From Pseudomonadota bacterium (lineage in GTDB: Bacteria > Pseudomonadota > Gammaproteobacteria > Acidiferrobacterales > Acidiferrobacteraceae): a stretch of DNA of 64,000 nt. Under the pieces are notes generated by a model. That model saw nothing but the letters and a program-made list of their open reading frames with translations, had not been told where the DNA came from and did not search any database. The position numbers were made by a program, and so were the translations under genes. The first letter of the stretch is position 1; every line of letters begins with the position of its first letter. This document shows positions 52,051-62,863 of the stretch, in pieces. The DNA lies in contig JAJYDT010000004.1 in assembly GCA_021777335.1 (NCBI GenBank), positions 1 through 64,000 on the forward strand. Direction: 5' to 3'.

Positions 52051-53151
52051 ATGTCGGGAAACAGTTTCGGGCGGTTATTCACGGTCACCAGCTTCGGGGA
52101 GAGCCACGGTCCTGCGCTTGGCTGCATCGTTGACGGTTGTCCGCCCGGGCTTGAGCTCAGTGAAGGGTACCTGCAGGCGGATCTCGACCGGCGCAAGCCC
52201 GGACAGTCGCGGCATACGACCCAGCGCCGCGAAGACGATGCAGTGCGGATCCTGTCTGGCGTATTCGAGGGCAGGACCACTGGCACGCCGATTGGTCTCC
52301 TGATCGAGAATACGGATGCGCGGAGCAGGGATTATACGAAGATCGCGGACCGCTTCCGTCCCGCGCACGCCGATTATACGTACCACCAGAAGTACGGGTT
52401 CAGGGACTACCGCGGTGGCGGGCGTGCCTCGGCGCGGGAGACTGCCATGCGGGTGGCGGCCGGGGCCATTGCCAGAAAATATCTGCGTGAACGTTACGGC
52501 GTCGAGGTGCGTGGATATCTCTGCCAGCTCGGACCGGTCAGGATCGGAGCAGTCGACTGGCGCGAGATCGATCAGAATCCGTTCTTCTGTCCAGATGCCT
52601 CCAAGGTTCCTGAGCTTGAGGCGTATGTCGATTGCCTGCGTCAGGAGGGTGATTCTGCGGGTGCGCGGATCAACATTCATGCGACCGGCGTGCCACCTGG
52701 CTGGGGTGAACCGGTATTCGACCGGCTTGACGCCGATATCGCCCATGCCCTCATGAGCATTAACGCGGTCAAGGGGGTCGAGATCGGCGATGGCTTTGCG
52801 AGCGTATCGCAAAAGGGCAGTGAGCATCGCGACGAGATGACCCCGTCCGGTTTTCTCAGTAATCACGCCGGCGGGATACTCGGCGGCATCTCGTCGGGTC
52901 AGGAAATCGTCGCGAGCATTGCGCTCAAACCAACCTCGAGCATCAGGATCCCGGGGCGCAGCGTGAATGTGCGCGGCGAGGCAGTGGAGGTCGTGACCAC
53001 AGGTCGTCACGATCCGTGCGTCGGCATTCGCGCTACGCCGATCGCCGAGGCCATGCTGGCCATCGTGTTGATGGATCACGCGTTGCGGCACCGGGCGCAG
53101 AACATGGATGTCAGGGCAAGTGGTCGCATCCCTGTTCCCGGCCAGGGCTGA
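52051..53151 (+). CDS. aroC: Chorismate synthase
   Basis: Last step of the shikimate pathway: EPSP to chorismate, needing reduced FMN. 366 residues, E. coli 361. The signatures [19 protein letters not shown] near the N-terminus, [27 protein letters not shown] and the C-terminal [21 protein letters not shown] are intact. ATG 52051. Coupled to the small upstream gene. Confidence 0.97.
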   Translation: MSGNSFGRLFTVTSFGESHGPALGCIVDGCPPGLELSEGYLQADLDRRKPGQSRHTTQRREDDAVRILSGVFEGRTTGTPIGLLIENTDARSRDYTKIADRFRPAHADYTYHQKYGFRDYRGGGRASARETAMRVAAGAIARKYLRERYGVEVRGYLCQLGPVRIGAVDWREIDQNPFFCPDASKVPELEAYVDCLRQEGDSAGARINIHATGVPPGWGEPVFDRLDADIAHALMSINAVKGVEIGDGFASVSQKGSEHRDEMTPSGFLSNHAGGILGGISSGQEIVASIALKPTSSIRIPGRSVNVRGEAVEVVTTGRHDPCVGIRATPIAEAMLAIVLMDHALRHRAQNMDVRASGRIPVPGQG

Positions 53152-53187
53152 GCCCAAAAACCCCGTTCGCATCTGAAGGAATGCATC

Positions 53188-54315
53188 ATGCGCCACTGGC
53201 GCCTGTCGGGATTCTATTTCTTCTATTTCGCGGCGCTCGGCGCCCTTGTCCCCTACTGGTCGCTGTACCTGAGATCGCTTGGTTTCAGCGACGCACGCAT
53301 TGGCCTTCTGATGGCGTTACCGCTGATCTCGCGGGTGATCGCCCCCAACGTATGGAGCTGGATCGCCGACGCCCGCGGAGGCAGCGTCACGGTCGTGCGC
53401 GTGGCGGCGCTGCTTGCGCTCGTGTGCTACAGCGGCATATTTCTCGGCACGAGCTTCGCCTGGGTCGCGATCATCATGATCGCGTTTACGTTCTTCTGGC
53501 ATGCGTCACTACCACAGCTCGAGGTGGCCACCCTTACGATCCTGGGCAGGGATTATGGCAAGGTGCGGCTGTGGGGCTCAATCGGGTTTATCTTGGCCGT
53601 CGTTGGCCTCGGGTTCTTGCTCGACCATCTCGGCATCCACGCGCTGCTCGTCGCGCTCTTTGCGCTACTCGCGGGCATCGCGCTCTTCAGCCTGTTGATA
53701 CGCCATCCCGCGATCCAGGAGCCTGTGCCGCTCAAGACCTCGTTCCTCGGAGCGGTCCTGAGGCCCCCCGTGTTCGCCTTTCTTGTCGCCTGCTTCCTGA
53801 TGCAGGCTTCGCACGCTCCATATTACACGTTCTATTCCATTGATCTTGTCCACCATGGCTACAGCACGACCGAGATTGGTTTCCTCTGGGCCTTCGCCGT
53901 GCTGTGTGAGATCGCGATCTTTGTCTTTGGTCGACGGTTGTTTGAGCGGGTAGCACTCACCACGCTCTTTCTGTGGACTTTCTTGGCGGCTGCGGTGCGC
54001 TGGCTCCTGATCGGTTTCCTGCCCGACCACCCTGTGGTGCTTGTGGCTGCCCAGGTACTGCATGGTGCAACCTTCGGGCTGTATCACGCGACCGCGGTGC
54101 AGATCGCCGCTCATTTCTTCCGGGGGACGCACCGCAATCGCGGCCTGGCGCTGTACGGCAGCGCTGCGGGTGCGGGGGGTGCCATGGGGAGTTTCGCCAG
54201 CGGTTACCTGTGGCATCGCGTCGGTCCCCTGGCGACGTTTGGTATCGCTACGCTCCTTGATGTGGCCGGATTCCTGATCGTGTGGTGGCTGCTCAGGCGA
54301 GAGACTTCAACCTGA
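53188..54315 (+). CDS. MFS transporter, HcaT-like (MFS_1_like)
   Basis: A 375-residue major-facilitator protein with about 12 helices of the MFS_1_like/3-phenylpropionate transporter group. Seen are GFYFFYFAALGALVPYWSLYLRSLGF at the start, a loop-2/3 variant (PNVWSWIADARGG) and the mid-protein FLVACFLMQASHAPYYTFYSI. Substrate unknown. ATG 53188 is preceded by GAAGGAATGC. It follows aroC by 36 bases, so may share its transcript. Its end overlaps a convergent unknown gene by 23 bases. Confidence 0.85.
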   Translation: MRHWRLSGFYFFYFAALGALVPYWSLYLRSLGFSDARIGLLMALPLISRVIAPNVWSWIADARGGSVTVVRVAALLALVCYSGIFLGTSFAWVAIIMIAFTFFWHASLPQLEVATLTILGRDYGKVRLWGSIGFILAVVGLGFLLDHLGIHALLVALFALLAGIALFSLLIRHPAIQEPVPLKTSFLGAVLRPPVFAFLVACFLMQASHAPYYTFYSIDLVHHGYSTTEIGFLWAFAVLCEIAIFVFGRRLFERVALTTLFLWTFLAAAVRWLLIGFLPDHPVVLVAAQVLHGATFGLYHATAVQIAAHFFRGTHRNRGLALYGSAAGAGGAMGSFASGYLWHRVGPLATFGIATLLDVAGFLIVWWLLRRETST

Positions 54316-54715
54316 GGCGGTTGCGGAAACGCTCGAAGGGGATAACGTTGCTCACGGTTGGGGCCCGGATGGCCGCTGCGCTCTTGTCTTCCAGAAGCGG
54401 CGGCTGCAGCGAGCGCTCAACGCCCTCGCAGAATGCTTCAATGAAGCGGAACACATCAATGTCGGTGTCGTTCGCCTGCAGCACTTCGCGCCGGATCGGC
54501 ATGACCGCGTCAAGAGTCAATGTGCGCTGCACAGGGTCACCAGTCTTCTGGCAGCGGTTGTGCCGATAGATCTCGTGCGCAAGACGCACGGCAAGGTCAT
54601 GGTGGAGCGCGCCTGACTCGAAGATCTCACGTAACTGTCGTGCGCGCGGATTAACGGGTAGCTGGTGACACCCGAGCCGCTGCTCAAGAGCCTGCATCAA
54701 CTGTAGAAAAGTCAT
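54293..54715 (-). CDS. Hypothetical protein coupled to LysR gene
   Basis: A 140-residue protein, family not recognised. It appears alpha-helical and soluble; segments such as FLQLMQALEQRLGCHQLPVNPRARQLREIFESGALHHDLAVRLAHEIYRHNRC are amphipathic. The start ATG 54715 overlaps the LysR stop by four bases (ATGA), so it is expressed with the regulator. Convergent with the MFS transporter. Confidence 0.6.
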   Translation of the reverse strand: MTFLQLMQALEQRLGCHQLPVNPRARQLREIFESGALHHDLAVRLAHEIYRHNRCQKTGDPVQRTLTLDAVMPIRREVLQANDTDIDVFRFIEAFCEGVERSLQPPLLEDKSAAAIRAPTVSNVIPFERFRNRLRLKSLA

Positions 54716-55578
54716 GCGGTTTCCCGGATCAGTTCAATCATCTTGTTCGCCGCGTCCGATAATGTGCGTCCGCGACGGGTGACAACACCAAGCTGACGCA
54801 CGATCGAGATACCTTCAATGTGGACCACTTCAAGCGCGTCGTCAACGAGGGTCAGAGGCAGCGCGCTCCAGCCCAGCCCAATTCCCGCGAGTACCTTGAG
54901 GACCTCGAGATGGTTGCTGGTGATGCCGATGTTCCGCTGCGTCGCCGGAAGCGCACGCAGAATGAGGCGGCGTGTGATTGTGCCCGGCGCTGGCAGCAGC
55001 GCGGGATAACGGCAAAGCGCCGCTGGCGAGACGGTCGGCCTCTCCGCGAGCTCGTGCCCGCGGTGCACGACCACCGCAAACGGATCGGTCCATACCGTGA
55101 CCAGTTCGAGCATGCGGGCCGCGTCCGGCAGGGTGATCGCCGCGAATTCGAGCGCCCCCCGCTCAACAGCGGCGCAGCCACTCTCGGAATCCAGGAATTG
55201 CAGATCCAGGCGGACCTGGGGATGCCGGTGGTGAAAGCGTTCGAGCGCAGGTGGCAGACGATGCAATCCGACATGATAGCTGGCCCCAAACCGCAACGTG
55301 CCACCCAGCGTGCGACGCGCATCTTGCATGCGGTGTCCTATGCTGTCGAGGTCAGAGATCAGCGCACGCGCACGGTCGAGCAGAGCCTCGCCTGCGGGTG
55401 TCAGCCGCAGTTGTTTCCCGAGCCGATCGAATACCCTGACCCCAAGCGTCTGCTCCAGCCCATCGACCCGCTTGCTCACCGCTGGCTGGCTGAGATGCAG
55501 CTGCGCCCCGGCCCGTGAGAACGAACCCGTGTCCGTGACCGCAACAAACGCACGCAGCCCCTCAATTGATATTCCCAT
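54712..55578 (-). CDS. LysR-type transcriptional regulator divergent from leuCDB
   Basis: A 288-residue LysR-family regulator. The N-terminal winged helix is [39 protein letters not shown]; the effector domain follows from about residue 90 ([28 protein letters not shown]). It lies divergent from leuC over 91 bases containing an AT-rich inverted repeat, so it likely controls leuCDB and itself (inference from the usual LysR layout). Effector unknown; a leucine-pathway intermediate is one candidate. Confidence 0.9.
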   Translation of the reverse strand: MGISIEGLRAFVAVTDTGSFSRAGAQLHLSQPAVSKRVDGLEQTLGVRVFDRLGKQLRLTPAGEALLDRARALISDLDSIGHRMQDARRTLGGTLRFGASYHVGLHRLPPALERFHHRHPQVRLDLQFLDSESGCAAVERGALEFAAITLPDAARMLELVTVWTDPFAVVVHRGHELAERPTVSPAALCRYPALLPAPGTITRRLILRALPATQRNIGITSNHLEVLKVLAGIGLGWSALPLTLVDDALEVVHIEGISIVRQLGVVTRRGRTLSDAANKMIELIRETA

Positions 55579-55595
55579 TTGGAATACTCATGATA

Positions 55596-55620
55596 ATAAA
55601 TATGAATTTGTATTATTTAT
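55596..55620. promoter_or_regulatory. Candidate LysR operator: ATAAATA-N11-TATTTAT
   Basis: A perfect 7-bp inverted repeat with an 11-base spacer, inside a strikingly AT-rich block (55580-55625), 50 bases before the leuC start and 18 bases before the LysR start. Eleven-base spacing is typical of LysR-type sites. Confidence 0.55.
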
Positions 55621-55669
55621 ACCCGATCCGTTATCATCAGTGCAATTGATGCCGACAGGATGCCAAGCC

Positions 55670-57076
55670 ATGCCAGGACAGACGCTGTACGACAAACTTT
55701 GGGCGGCGCATGTGGTCCGGGAACAGGAAGACGGCACCTGCCTGATCTATATTGACCGTCATCTGGTCCACGAGGTGACGAGTCCGCAGGCATTTTCTGG
55801 GCTGCGGCTCGCTGGCCGGAAACCGTGGCGCGCCGGTGCCAATGTGGCGGTCGTGGACCACAATGTTCCCACGATCGATCGTGCGCACGGGATCGCAGAC
55901 CCGGTTGCCCGCGTCCAGGTGCAGACACTTGACCGGAACTGCAGGCAATTCGGGATTCTCGAGTTTGGCATGAGTGATCCACGTCAGGGGATTGTCCACG
56001 TCATCGGTCCCGAACAGGGATTGGTGCTGCCCGGCATGACCGTCGTATGCGGCGACTCCCATACCTCGACTCTTGGCGCGCTTGGCGCGTTCGCCCAGGG
56101 CATTGGCACCTCAGAGGTCGAGCACGTGCTCGCAACCCAGTGTCTGCTGCAGCGCAAGGCGAAGAACATGCGTGTCGAATACTTTGGCGTGATGCCGCGC
56201 GGTGTGACGGCCAAGGATCTGGTGCTGGCATGGATTGGCCGTATCGGTACGGCCGGAGCGACGGGACATACCGTCGAATTCTGTGGGGAACCGGTTGTCG
56301 GATTGTCGCTGGAGGGCCGCATGACCATGTGCAACATGGCCATTGAGGCGGGTGCGCGTGCTGGTCTTGTCGCGGTCGACGAGAAGACGATCGAGTATGT
56401 GCGGGGGCGACCGTTTGCCCCGGCAGGCGCGCTGTGGGAGCGGGCAGCGCAGGAATGGCGACGTCTCCGGACCGATGATGATGCCGTATTCGACCGGACG
56501 GTGCGGCTCGACGTCGGTGCGGTTGCCCCGCAGGTGACTTGGGGCACTTCACCCGAGATGGTCCTCCCTATCGACGCGTGTGTTCCGGATCCGGCGCAGG
56601 AGCCTGATCCAATCCGGCGTCAGGGGATCATCCGGGCACTTGCATACATGGGGCTTACGCCAGGCACGGCCCTGTCCGATATCTCCATCGACAAGGTATT
56701 TATCGGTTCGTGCACCAACGCGCGCATCGAGGATCTGCGCGCCGCGGCCGAAGTCGTGCACGGGCGCCGCGTCGCCTCGCGTGTGAAGCTCGCGATGGTG
56801 GTGCCGGGATCGGGGCTCGTGAAGAGCGAGGCCGAGCGCGAGGGCCTCGACCGGATCTTCCGCGATGCGGGATTCGAGTGGCGCGAGCCGGGCTGTTCCA
56901 TGTGTCTTGCGATGAATGCCGACCGGCTCGAGCCCCGGGAACGCTGTGCCGCGACATCGAACCGCAACTTCGAAGGGCGCCAAGGGCAGGGTGGCCGCAC
57001 TCATCTCGTGAGTCCGGCAATGGCGGCGGCTGCTGCCATTGCCGGCCATTTTGTCGACATCCGCACTTTTACATAA
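55670..57076 (+). CDS. leuC: 3-isopropylmalate dehydratase large subunit
   Basis: Aconitase-family enzyme of leucine synthesis, isomerising 2- to 3-isopropylmalate, 468 residues (E. coli 466). Fe-S cluster cysteines are in [14 protein letters not shown] and [43 protein letters not shown] is typical. ATG 55670 ([16 protein letters not shown]) is chosen; an in-frame ATG at 55649 adds seven residues. The upstream open frame is antisense to the LysR gene. leuD starts 12 bases after its stop. Confidence 0.97.
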   Translation: MPGQTLYDKLWAAHVVREQEDGTCLIYIDRHLVHEVTSPQAFSGLRLAGRKPWRAGANVAVVDHNVPTIDRAHGIADPVARVQVQTLDRNCRQFGILEFGMSDPRQGIVHVIGPEQGLVLPGMTVVCGDSHTSTLGALGAFAQGIGTSEVEHVLATQCLLQRKAKNMRVEYFGVMPRGVTAKDLVLAWIGRIGTAGATGHTVEFCGEPVVGLSLEGRMTMCNMAIEAGARAGLVAVDEKTIEYVRGRPFAPAGALWERAAQEWRRLRTDDDAVFDRTVRLDVGAVAPQVTWGTSPEMVLPIDACVPDPAQEPDPIRRQGIIRALAYMGLTPGTALSDISIDKVFIGSCTNARIEDLRAAAEVVHGRRVASRVKLAMVVPGSGLVKSEAEREGLDRIFRDAGFEWREPGCSMCLAMNADRLEPRERCAATSNRNFEGRQGQGGRTHLVSPAMAAAAAIAGHFVDIRTFT

Positions 57077-57088
57077 TCAGGAGCCGGT

Positions 57089-57727
57089 ATGCGTGTATTC
57101 AGTCAGGTGACCGGTATTGTGGCGCCGCTTGATCGGGCCAACGTCGATACCGACGCGATCATCCCGAAGCAGTTTCTGAAATCGGTGGAGCGTACCGGTT
57201 TCGGGCCGAATCTGTTTGACGAGTGGCGGTACCTGGACCGTGGGGAGCCCGGGCAGGACGCACGCGGTCGCACCGAGAACAAGGATTTCCTGCTGAATCG
57301 CGCGCCCTACCGGGAGGCAACCATCCTGCTCGCGCGGGACAATTTCGGTTGCGGATCTTCCCGTGAGCACGCGCCTTGGGCGTTGCTCGATTTCGGCTTT
57401 CGTGCGGTCATTGCCCCGAGCTTCGCCGACATCTTCTACAGCAATTCACTTAAAAACGGGCTGCTGCCCGTGGTGCTCCCGACGTCCCAGGTGGATGCCC
57501 TGTTCGATGCATGCGGACGCGAATTGGGCTTTCAGGTGACTGTGGATCTGCAGGCGCAGACCGTGGGGCCCGTCTCCGGCGCGCATTTCGCGTTTTCGGT
57601 CGATCCGTTCCGCCGGCAGTGCCTCCTGCAGGGATTGGACGACATCGATCTCACGCTGCAGTATAAGGAAGACATCCTCGCATACGAGCGCCGGCGGCGG
57701 GTTGCCGCCCCGTGGCTATTTCAGTGA
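57089..57727 (+). CDS. leuD: 3-isopropylmalate dehydratase small subunit
   Basis: Small (swivelling) subunit partner of LeuC, 212 residues. [31 protein letters not shown] and [45 protein letters not shown] are the conserved segments. SD CAGGAGC precedes ATG 57089. leuB follows after 33 bases. Confidence 0.97.
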   Translation: MRVFSQVTGIVAPLDRANVDTDAIIPKQFLKSVERTGFGPNLFDEWRYLDRGEPGQDARGRTENKDFLLNRAPYREATILLARDNFGCGSSREHAPWALLDFGFRAVIAPSFADIFYSNSLKNGLLPVVLPTSQVDALFDACGRELGFQVTVDLQAQTVGPVSGAHFAFSVDPFRRQCLLQGLDDIDLTLQYKEDILAYERRRRVAAPWLFQ

Positions 57728-57760
57728 CCAGGCCGGTTCGCCCGGAAAGGATTGGCGTGC

Positions 57761-58834
57761 ATGACTCGAAAGATCGCGATATTACCCGGCGACGGGATCG
57801 GACCTGAGGTAGTTACGGAGGCAGTGAAGGTGCTCAAGGTATTGCAGGAGCGCTACGGCCTCGATGTAGAACTCGAGTACGGGCTGATCGGCGGGGCGGC
57901 CTACGACGTCCATGGATATCCCTTGCCGGATACATCGCTTGATCTTGCGAAAGTCGCCGATGCGGTATTGCTTGGGGCCGTGGGAGGCCCAAAATGGGAA
58001 CAGTTGGACCGCGTGTTACGTCCCGAGAAGGCCCTGCTTGGCCTCAGGTCCGAACTCAAGCTCTTCGCGAACCTGCGGCCGGCGATCCTTTATCCCGATC
58101 TCGCTGATGCCTCGACGCTGCGCGCGGATGTGGTCTCGGAGCTTGACATCATGATCGTCCGCGAGCTGACAGGGGATCTCTATTTCGGTGAACCGCGCGG
58201 GATCCGGCAGAACAGCGCAGGAGAGCGCGAGGCCTATAACACTATGATCTATTCGGAGTCGGAGATCGAGCGTATCGCGCGCGTGGCGTTTGAGACCGCG
58301 CGCAAGAGAAAGCAACGTCTTTGTTCCGTGGACAAGGCGAACGTTCTTGAGGTCAGCCAATTGTGGCGGGAGGTGGTGACACGCGTAGGCAACGAATATC
58401 CGGACGTCGCCCTGACCCACATGTACGTTGATAATGCCGCGATGCAGCTGGTCCGTGCCCCCACGCAGTTCGACGTGATCGTGACGGGTAACCTGTTTGG
58501 CGACATCCTTTCGGACCAGGCGTCCATGTTGACCGGGTCGATCGGCATGCTGCCCTCGGCATCGCTGGACGAGGACCGCAAGGGGCTTTACGAGCCGATC
58601 CACGGGTCGGCGCCCGACATTGCGGGCCAGGGCATTGCAAACCCGCTTGCGACTATCCTGTCAGTGGCGATGTTGCTTCGTTACACCTTTGGTGCACTCG
58701 AGCTCGCATCGCGTCTCGAGGGTGCCGTGGCGACTGTCCTTGGAAGCGGTTTGCGCACGCTGGACCTGCATCCCGCTCCCGGGCGACATGTCGGTACCGC
58801 CGACATGGGCAATGCCGTGGTCGCCGCGCTGTAG
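57761..58834 (+). CDS. leuB: 3-isopropylmalate dehydrogenase
   Basis: Oxidative decarboxylation of 3-isopropylmalate, 357 residues. Residues seen: [10 protein letters not shown], the substrate arginines in [58 protein letters not shown] and [25 protein letters not shown] 57761 is chosen over TTG 57752: AAAGGA is correctly spaced for it. Ends the leuCDB operon; 284 bases of intergenic DNA follow before fimV. Confidence 0.97.
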   Translation: MTRKIAILPGDGIGPEVVTEAVKVLKVLQERYGLDVELEYGLIGGAAYDVHGYPLPDTSLDLAKVADAVLLGAVGGPKWEQLDRVLRPEKALLGLRSELKLFANLRPAILYPDLADASTLRADVVSELDIMIVRELTGDLYFGEPRGIRQNSAGEREAYNTMIYSESEIERIARVAFETARKRKQRLCSVDKANVLEVSQLWREVVTRVGNEYPDVALTHMYVDNAAMQLVRAPTQFDVIVTGNLFGDILSDQASMLTGSIGMLPSASLDEDRKGLYEPIHGSAPDIAGQGIANPLATILSVAMLLRYTFGALELASRLEGAVATVLGSGLRTLDLHPAPGRHVGTADMGNAVVAAL

Positions 58835-59118
58835 GCCCGCCTTGGTTTTAGATAATCCCCGCCCGTTGATTGCCGTCATCTAAGCAGCTATACCAGAAGG
58901 AGATTGGGCCCGTCAGGGGCGCCCCAAAAGAACTGCTGCCGCCCCTTTGGCGCAGCTCCGGTGGATGAGCCTGCGAACTTGTGTGGCAGGGGTATGCGCC
59001 GTTTGTAAAGCATGTTTTGTCAGCTATAGTTAGGCGAAGATCATCAAGAAATACCATAACCATTTGCTTAGGCCTTAGACTCATTGAGACTGGGGCTCAA
59101 GCCCCCGGAGCCTGATCG
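58835..59118. other. Gap between leuB and fimV
   Basis: About 280 bases without a gene. It contains GGGGCG-N18-CGCCCC-type pairing near 58915-58950 and, just before fimV, the hairpin GGGGCT-CA-AGCCCC (59092-59105) that sits within the likely leader of fimV, about 14 bases before its start. No clear terminator for leuB is seen. Confidence 0.4.
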
Positions 59119-61734
59119 ATGAGTAAAACTATTTCCACGGCATCCCTGCTTGCCCGTCTAGGCCTCGGCATCGCGTTGCTTGCGCCGATGGCTGCGCGGG
59201 CGCTGGAACTCGGTCACTTGGACCTGCATTCGGCGCTGGGGCAACGGCTTAAAGCGGATATTCCGCTCGATTTCAGCAGTCCGCCGGACCTGAAGAGGGT
59301 GCGCGTCGGTCTTGCCTCGCAGAACGAGTTTGCCGGCGCGGGACTGGTATGGACCTCGATGCTCGGTCATATCCATTTCCATACTGTCAGGCGTCATGGC
59401 GCCTATTTCATCGAGTTGCGCAGCAGCCAGCCGATCACGCAACCGTATCTGCAATTCCTGCTGCGCATCGATTGGCCGGGTGGTCGCCTGCTTAGGGAAT
59501 ACACCGCGTTGCTGGACCCGCCCTACCTTATGAAACGGGAAGAGATTGCAACAGCGAATGCGCCGTCCCGGCAAGTCACAATGCCAGCCGCGGCGCCTGT
59601 CGTTTCTCCGGTGGTTGCGCCCACGACAGTCGCCGCCCTGTCGCCGCCTGCGCAAACGCACAGTGCGCCCCTGCCGTTGCTCGGGCCTCCGAATGTCAAG
59701 CCACTGGCAGCTGCGGCGACCACCACGCCGACAACGAATCCGCTCGGAAAGAAGGCACCGCGTACGATCGGGCCACTCAAGTCCGGGGAGTCGCTCTGGA
59801 GTGTGGCGAGCCAGCTCGCGCCGCGCGAGCAGGCGGGCGTGCCACAGATCGCGCTTGCGCTCTTCCGCGCCAATGGAAGCGCTTTTCTGAGGCACAACAT
59901 GAATGGCGTGAAGCGCGGGGCCGTGCTCACCGTGCCGTCCGAGGCCGCTGTGCTGTCGATTTCCCGTCGCCAGGCGGTGAAGGCGCTGCAGGTTCAGACA
60001 GCCGCATGGGATGCCTACAGGGCACAGATGGCGCGGCATCCGTTGGTTGTGGCTGCGGGTTCGCACCCCTCCGGAGTGGCAAGCGGTCAGGTAGCGTCTG
60101 CCGGGGCAGGCGCGCACGCACCCCACGAGCTTTTGAAGATCGTCGGTGCGGGCGCTGCGGGATCCTTGCAGGGGAAGACCGCGCGCGAGGTGCTGAAGCA
60201 GGGCACGAGCTCGCTGCAGGGGGCGCTCGTCTCGAGCCAACTCGAGAACGCGCATCTTGCGAAGCAGGTGCAGAAACTGAAGCAGCAGCTCGAGGCCACG
60301 AAGCGTCTGCTCACCATTGAAAACCGCGAGCTTGCCCAACTGCAGGTGCAGTTCAAGGGTGGCAAGGTGGCACTTGCGCCGTCGGCGGTGCTGGCACACA
60401 AGGCGACGGCAGGTACATTGCCAAAACCGGTGGCGCTGCCGCCGAAACCGGTCGCTGCGGCGCATCCGCCCGCTGTGCGCAAACCGCGGGTCATGGCACC
60501 CCCGCCGCCAGTCTCTATGCCCCAGGCGAGCTTGGTTGACGAGGTCATGGCAAGCCCGCTGTTCGTGCCGCTCGCGGGTGTGTTGGCGCTACTGCTCGCC
60601 GGTCTTGCACTCTATTACCGTCGCCGCCAACAGTCGATTGCGGAGTTCGAGGAAAGCATCCTGTCAGGACCCGTGTCGGAGGGAGCCTCAGGCACCGAGG
60701 ACAGCGGCAAGCAGACCGACGTCTCTTTCCTTAGTGATTTCAGCCAGGGCGGTATGGGTAATATCCATACAGACGAGGTGGATCCAATCGCCGAGGCGGA
60801 GGTCTATCTCGCGTACGGGCGCGACGAACAGGCCGAGGAGATCCTTAAAGAGGCGATCCAGAAGGATTCAATGCGCCACGAGCTGAGACTGAGACTGCTC
60901 GAGATCTACAGTCAGCGCAAGGATGTGGGGGCCTTCGAGACCACGGCGGAGGAGCTTTACGCGGCGCTCGAGGGTAAAGGAGGGCGCATCTGGGCAAGGG
61001 CCGAGGAACTTGGACGCAAACTGAGTCCCGACAACCCACTGTTCCGCCGACAGACAGAACAGGAGACCGTCGGGGAGGGTGATACCCCCGAGACAGAGAC
61101 CGTATCCGCGTCCCCGCTGGATCTTGACACGGCGGTCATGGAGACGGGTATGTCCTCCGGGACCCAGTCCACGGCCCTGGAGACGGATAGTGGGGCCAAA
61201 AACGAGGATTCATTCAGCTTTTCGCTCGACATGCCGGCGTTTTCTTCAGGCACTGTGGCGGAGCCTGCCGCGGTCGAGACCCCAGCGCCTGGATCGGCAA
61301 TCGCGGACCGGGAAACGTCGGTACCCGCTGCCGGGCTGAACGGCCTCGGCCCCGTCACTGCGGAGGATGGCGATATGCCCGCGGGAGGAGCGGAGTTCGA
61401 TCTCGACTTCATGTCGACATCCCCCCCATCCTCTGAAGGTCTTCCGGTCGACATGCTTAAGGATCTCGGTGTGTCGCCCCCTGCGAGCGGGGACAATCTC
61501 GAGTGGGCAGTTAATACCGGTGGCGCGGAGGAGACAGAGGACCGCGACGACGAGGGATCAGGGGGAACGTCTGCCGGTGCCTCCGGGGAAGCGGGCACCA
61601 AGCTGGATCTCGCCAAGGCATACATCGACATGGGCGACGCCGAAGGCGCACGAGGGATCCTGAATGAGGTCTTGGCGGAGGGTGACGACCGCCAGAAGGA
61701 AGAGGCGCACCGGCTGGTGGCTACGCTTTCGTAG
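59119..61734 (+). CDS. fimV: FimV-like inner membrane/peptidoglycan hub protein
   Basis: An 871-residue FimV-family protein, linked in related bacteria to type IV pili, polar localisation and motility. It starts with a signal peptide, then the FimV N-terminal domain (ALELGHLDLHSALGQRLKADIPL...). A LysM peptidoglycan-binding domain lies at about 215-275 (SGESLWSVASQLAPREQAGVPQIALALFRAN). A coiled segment (370-410), one transmembrane helix (about 480-500) and acidic cytoplasmic regions with TPR-like parts (about 555-640 and the last 40 residues, TKLDLAKAYIDMGDAEGARGILNEVL) follow. Follows leuCDB as in many gammaproteobacteria, but truA does not follow here. Confidence 0.92.
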   Translation: MSKTISTASLLARLGLGIALLAPMAARALELGHLDLHSALGQRLKADIPLDFSSPPDLKRVRVGLASQNEFAGAGLVWTSMLGHIHFHTVRRHGAYFIELRSSQPITQPYLQFLLRIDWPGGRLLREYTALLDPPYLMKREEIATANAPSRQVTMPAAAPVVSPVVAPTTVAALSPPAQTHSAPLPLLGPPNVKPLAAAATTTPTTNPLGKKAPRTIGPLKSGESLWSVASQLAPREQAGVPQIALALFRANGSAFLRHNMNGVKRGAVLTVPSEAAVLSISRRQAVKALQVQTAAWDAYRAQMARHPLVVAAGSHPSGVASGQVASAGAGAHAPHELLKIVGAGAAGSLQGKTAREVLKQGTSSLQGALVSSQLENAHLAKQVQKLKQQLEATKRLLTIENRELAQLQVQFKGGKVALAPSAVLAHKATAGTLPKPVALPPKPVAAAHPPAVRKPRVMAPPPPVSMPQASLVDEVMASPLFVPLAGVLALLLAGLALYYRRRQQSIAEFEESILSGPVSEGASGTEDSGKQTDVSFLSDFSQGGMGNIHTDEVDPIAEAEVYLAYGRDEQAEEILKEAIQKDSMRHELRLRLLEIYSQRKDVGAFETTAEELYAALEGKGGRIWARAEELGRKLSPDNPLFRRQTEQETVGEGDTPETETVSASPLDLDTAVMETGMSSGTQSTALETDSGAKNEDSFSFSLDMPAFSSGTVAEPAAVETPAPGSAIADRETSVPAAGLNGLGPVTAEDGDMPAGGAEFDLDFMSTSPPSSEGLPVDMLKDLGVSPPASGDNLEWAVNTGGAEETEDRDDEGSGGTSAGASGEAGTKLDLAKAYIDMGDAEGARGILNEVLAEGDDRQKEEAHRLVATLS

Positions 61735-62328
61735 GTGTATTTCTGCTTGGCAAGTACCATTCAGTATCAGGAGATTTTAAGGACAGCGAGGAAGATCTTG
61801 TGGTACCTCAGTCCCATATTGCTGAGTGCACCCGCGTTTAGCGCCCAGTTCACGCTCGCGAGCCGGGACTTCACGAACAACGGTTTTGTCTCGAGACGTT
61901 ACGAATACCGTGGCTTTGGTTGTCATGGACAAAACGTGTCACCTGAGCTCTCATGGACAGGGGTGCCCAGGGGAACAACGACCTTCATTCTCACCGTTTT
62001 TGACCGCAGTGCGGTGCGGCTGACCAAAAGCGGCTGGTGGCACTGGGTGGTGTTCAACATCCCGGTCTCCGTGCACAGACTCCCGGAAGATGCGTCATTG
62101 CGCGGCCTCCCGCGCGGAGCCGTCGAGGGTAGGACGGACTACGGCAGTATCGGTTACGGGGGGCCCTGTCCGCCGAAGGGAGGCCCCGCGCACCAGTACG
62201 TATTTACGCTCTACGCGCTGACGCGCCGCCTGTCTCTGTCTGCGGGGGCCACCGGCGCCGAGGTCACGTATATGGCCCGGCAAGACGCCATTGGAAGGGC
62301 GCACCTCGTCGCCCGTTTCAAACGTTGA
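61735..62328 (+). CDS. YbhB/YbcL (PEBP) family protein, exported
   Basis: A phosphatidylethanolamine-binding-protein-like (Raf-kinase-inhibitor-like) protein, here with a hydrophobic export segment (ILWYLSPILLSAPAFSAQF). The PEBP core shows GQNVSPELSWTGVPRGTTTFILTVFD, WWHWVVFNIP and YGGPCPPKGGPAHQYVFTLYAL. Function of bacterial PEBPs is not established. The start is uncertain: GTG 61735 abuts the fimV stop directly, while TTG 61798 has GCGAGGA upstream and gives a 176-residue protein. Convergent with folA (11-base overlap). Confidence 0.82.
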   Translation: MYFCLASTIQYQEILRTARKILWYLSPILLSAPAFSAQFTLASRDFTNNGFVSRRYEYRGFGCHGQNVSPELSWTGVPRGTTTFILTVFDRSAVRLTKSGWWHWVVFNIPVSVHRLPEDASLRGLPRGAVEGRTDYGSIGYGGPCPPKGGPAHQYVFTLYALTRRLSLSAGATGAEVTYMARQDAIGRAHLVARFKR

Positions 62329-62863
62329 CGTGATCTCGGGGACGCTTGCGGTCCAGCGTCAGGAACGAATAGGGGTAGACGTTCTCACCGTCCGCCGGGT
62401 GATCTGCGCGGGATGATTCCCACCACGTGTCGGACGTGAACTCAGGGAAATAGGCGTCCGCCTCCACGTTTGCGTGGATGAGTGTCAGGTACATCCGATC
62501 CGCAAGACCTATGGTTTGCGCGTAGAGGCTTGCGCCACCGATCACGAAGACTTCCACGGATGTCCGGGCTGCTGCGAGGGCCGATGCCCAGGAATCCACC
62601 ACCAGGCAGGGCGCCGGCGGGCGAAATCCGGGGTTTCCGCTGATGATGATCGAGCGGCGCTCCGGCAGTGGCCGTCCCAGGGACTCGAACGTTTTCCGTC
62701 CCATGATCACTACACCACCTGTCGTGAGCCGCCGGAAGTGTCTCAGGTCGGCCGGCAGTCTCCAGGGAAGGCGGTTGTCTCTGCCGATGCCACGGTTTTG
62801 CGCCATCGCCGCAACCAGACTGATCCTCGGGTGCACCGCATTCACCTGGGAGTCACACCGCAA
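62318..62863 (-). CDS. folA: Dihydrofolate reductase
   Basis: Reduces dihydrofolate to tetrahydrofolate with NADPH, 181 residues (E. coli 159). Seen are [25 protein letters not shown] with the active-site Asp, [26 protein letters not shown] and [17 protein letters not shown] 62863 gives ten residues before PRISLVAAM; a GTG (62842) would also work. It overlaps the end of thyA by 11 bases, the classical thyA-folA operon. Confidence 0.95.
   Translation of the reverse strand: MRCDSQVNAVHPRISLVAAMAQNRGIGRDNRLPWRLPADLRHFRRLTTGGVVIMGRKTFESLGRPLPERRSIIISGNPGFRPPAPCLVVDSWASALAAARTSVEVFVIGGASLYAQTIGLADRMYLTLIHANVEADAYFPEFTSDTWWESSRADHPADGENVYPYSFLTLDRKRPRDHVNV

Noticed and set aside
52075-53196. 373-codon minus-strand ORF opposite aroC
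   Set aside because: Antisense to an intact chorismate synthase.
59158-60465. 435-codon minus-strand ORF opposite fimV
   Set aside because: Arg-rich, no domain, overlaps the recognised FimV N-terminal and LysM regions.
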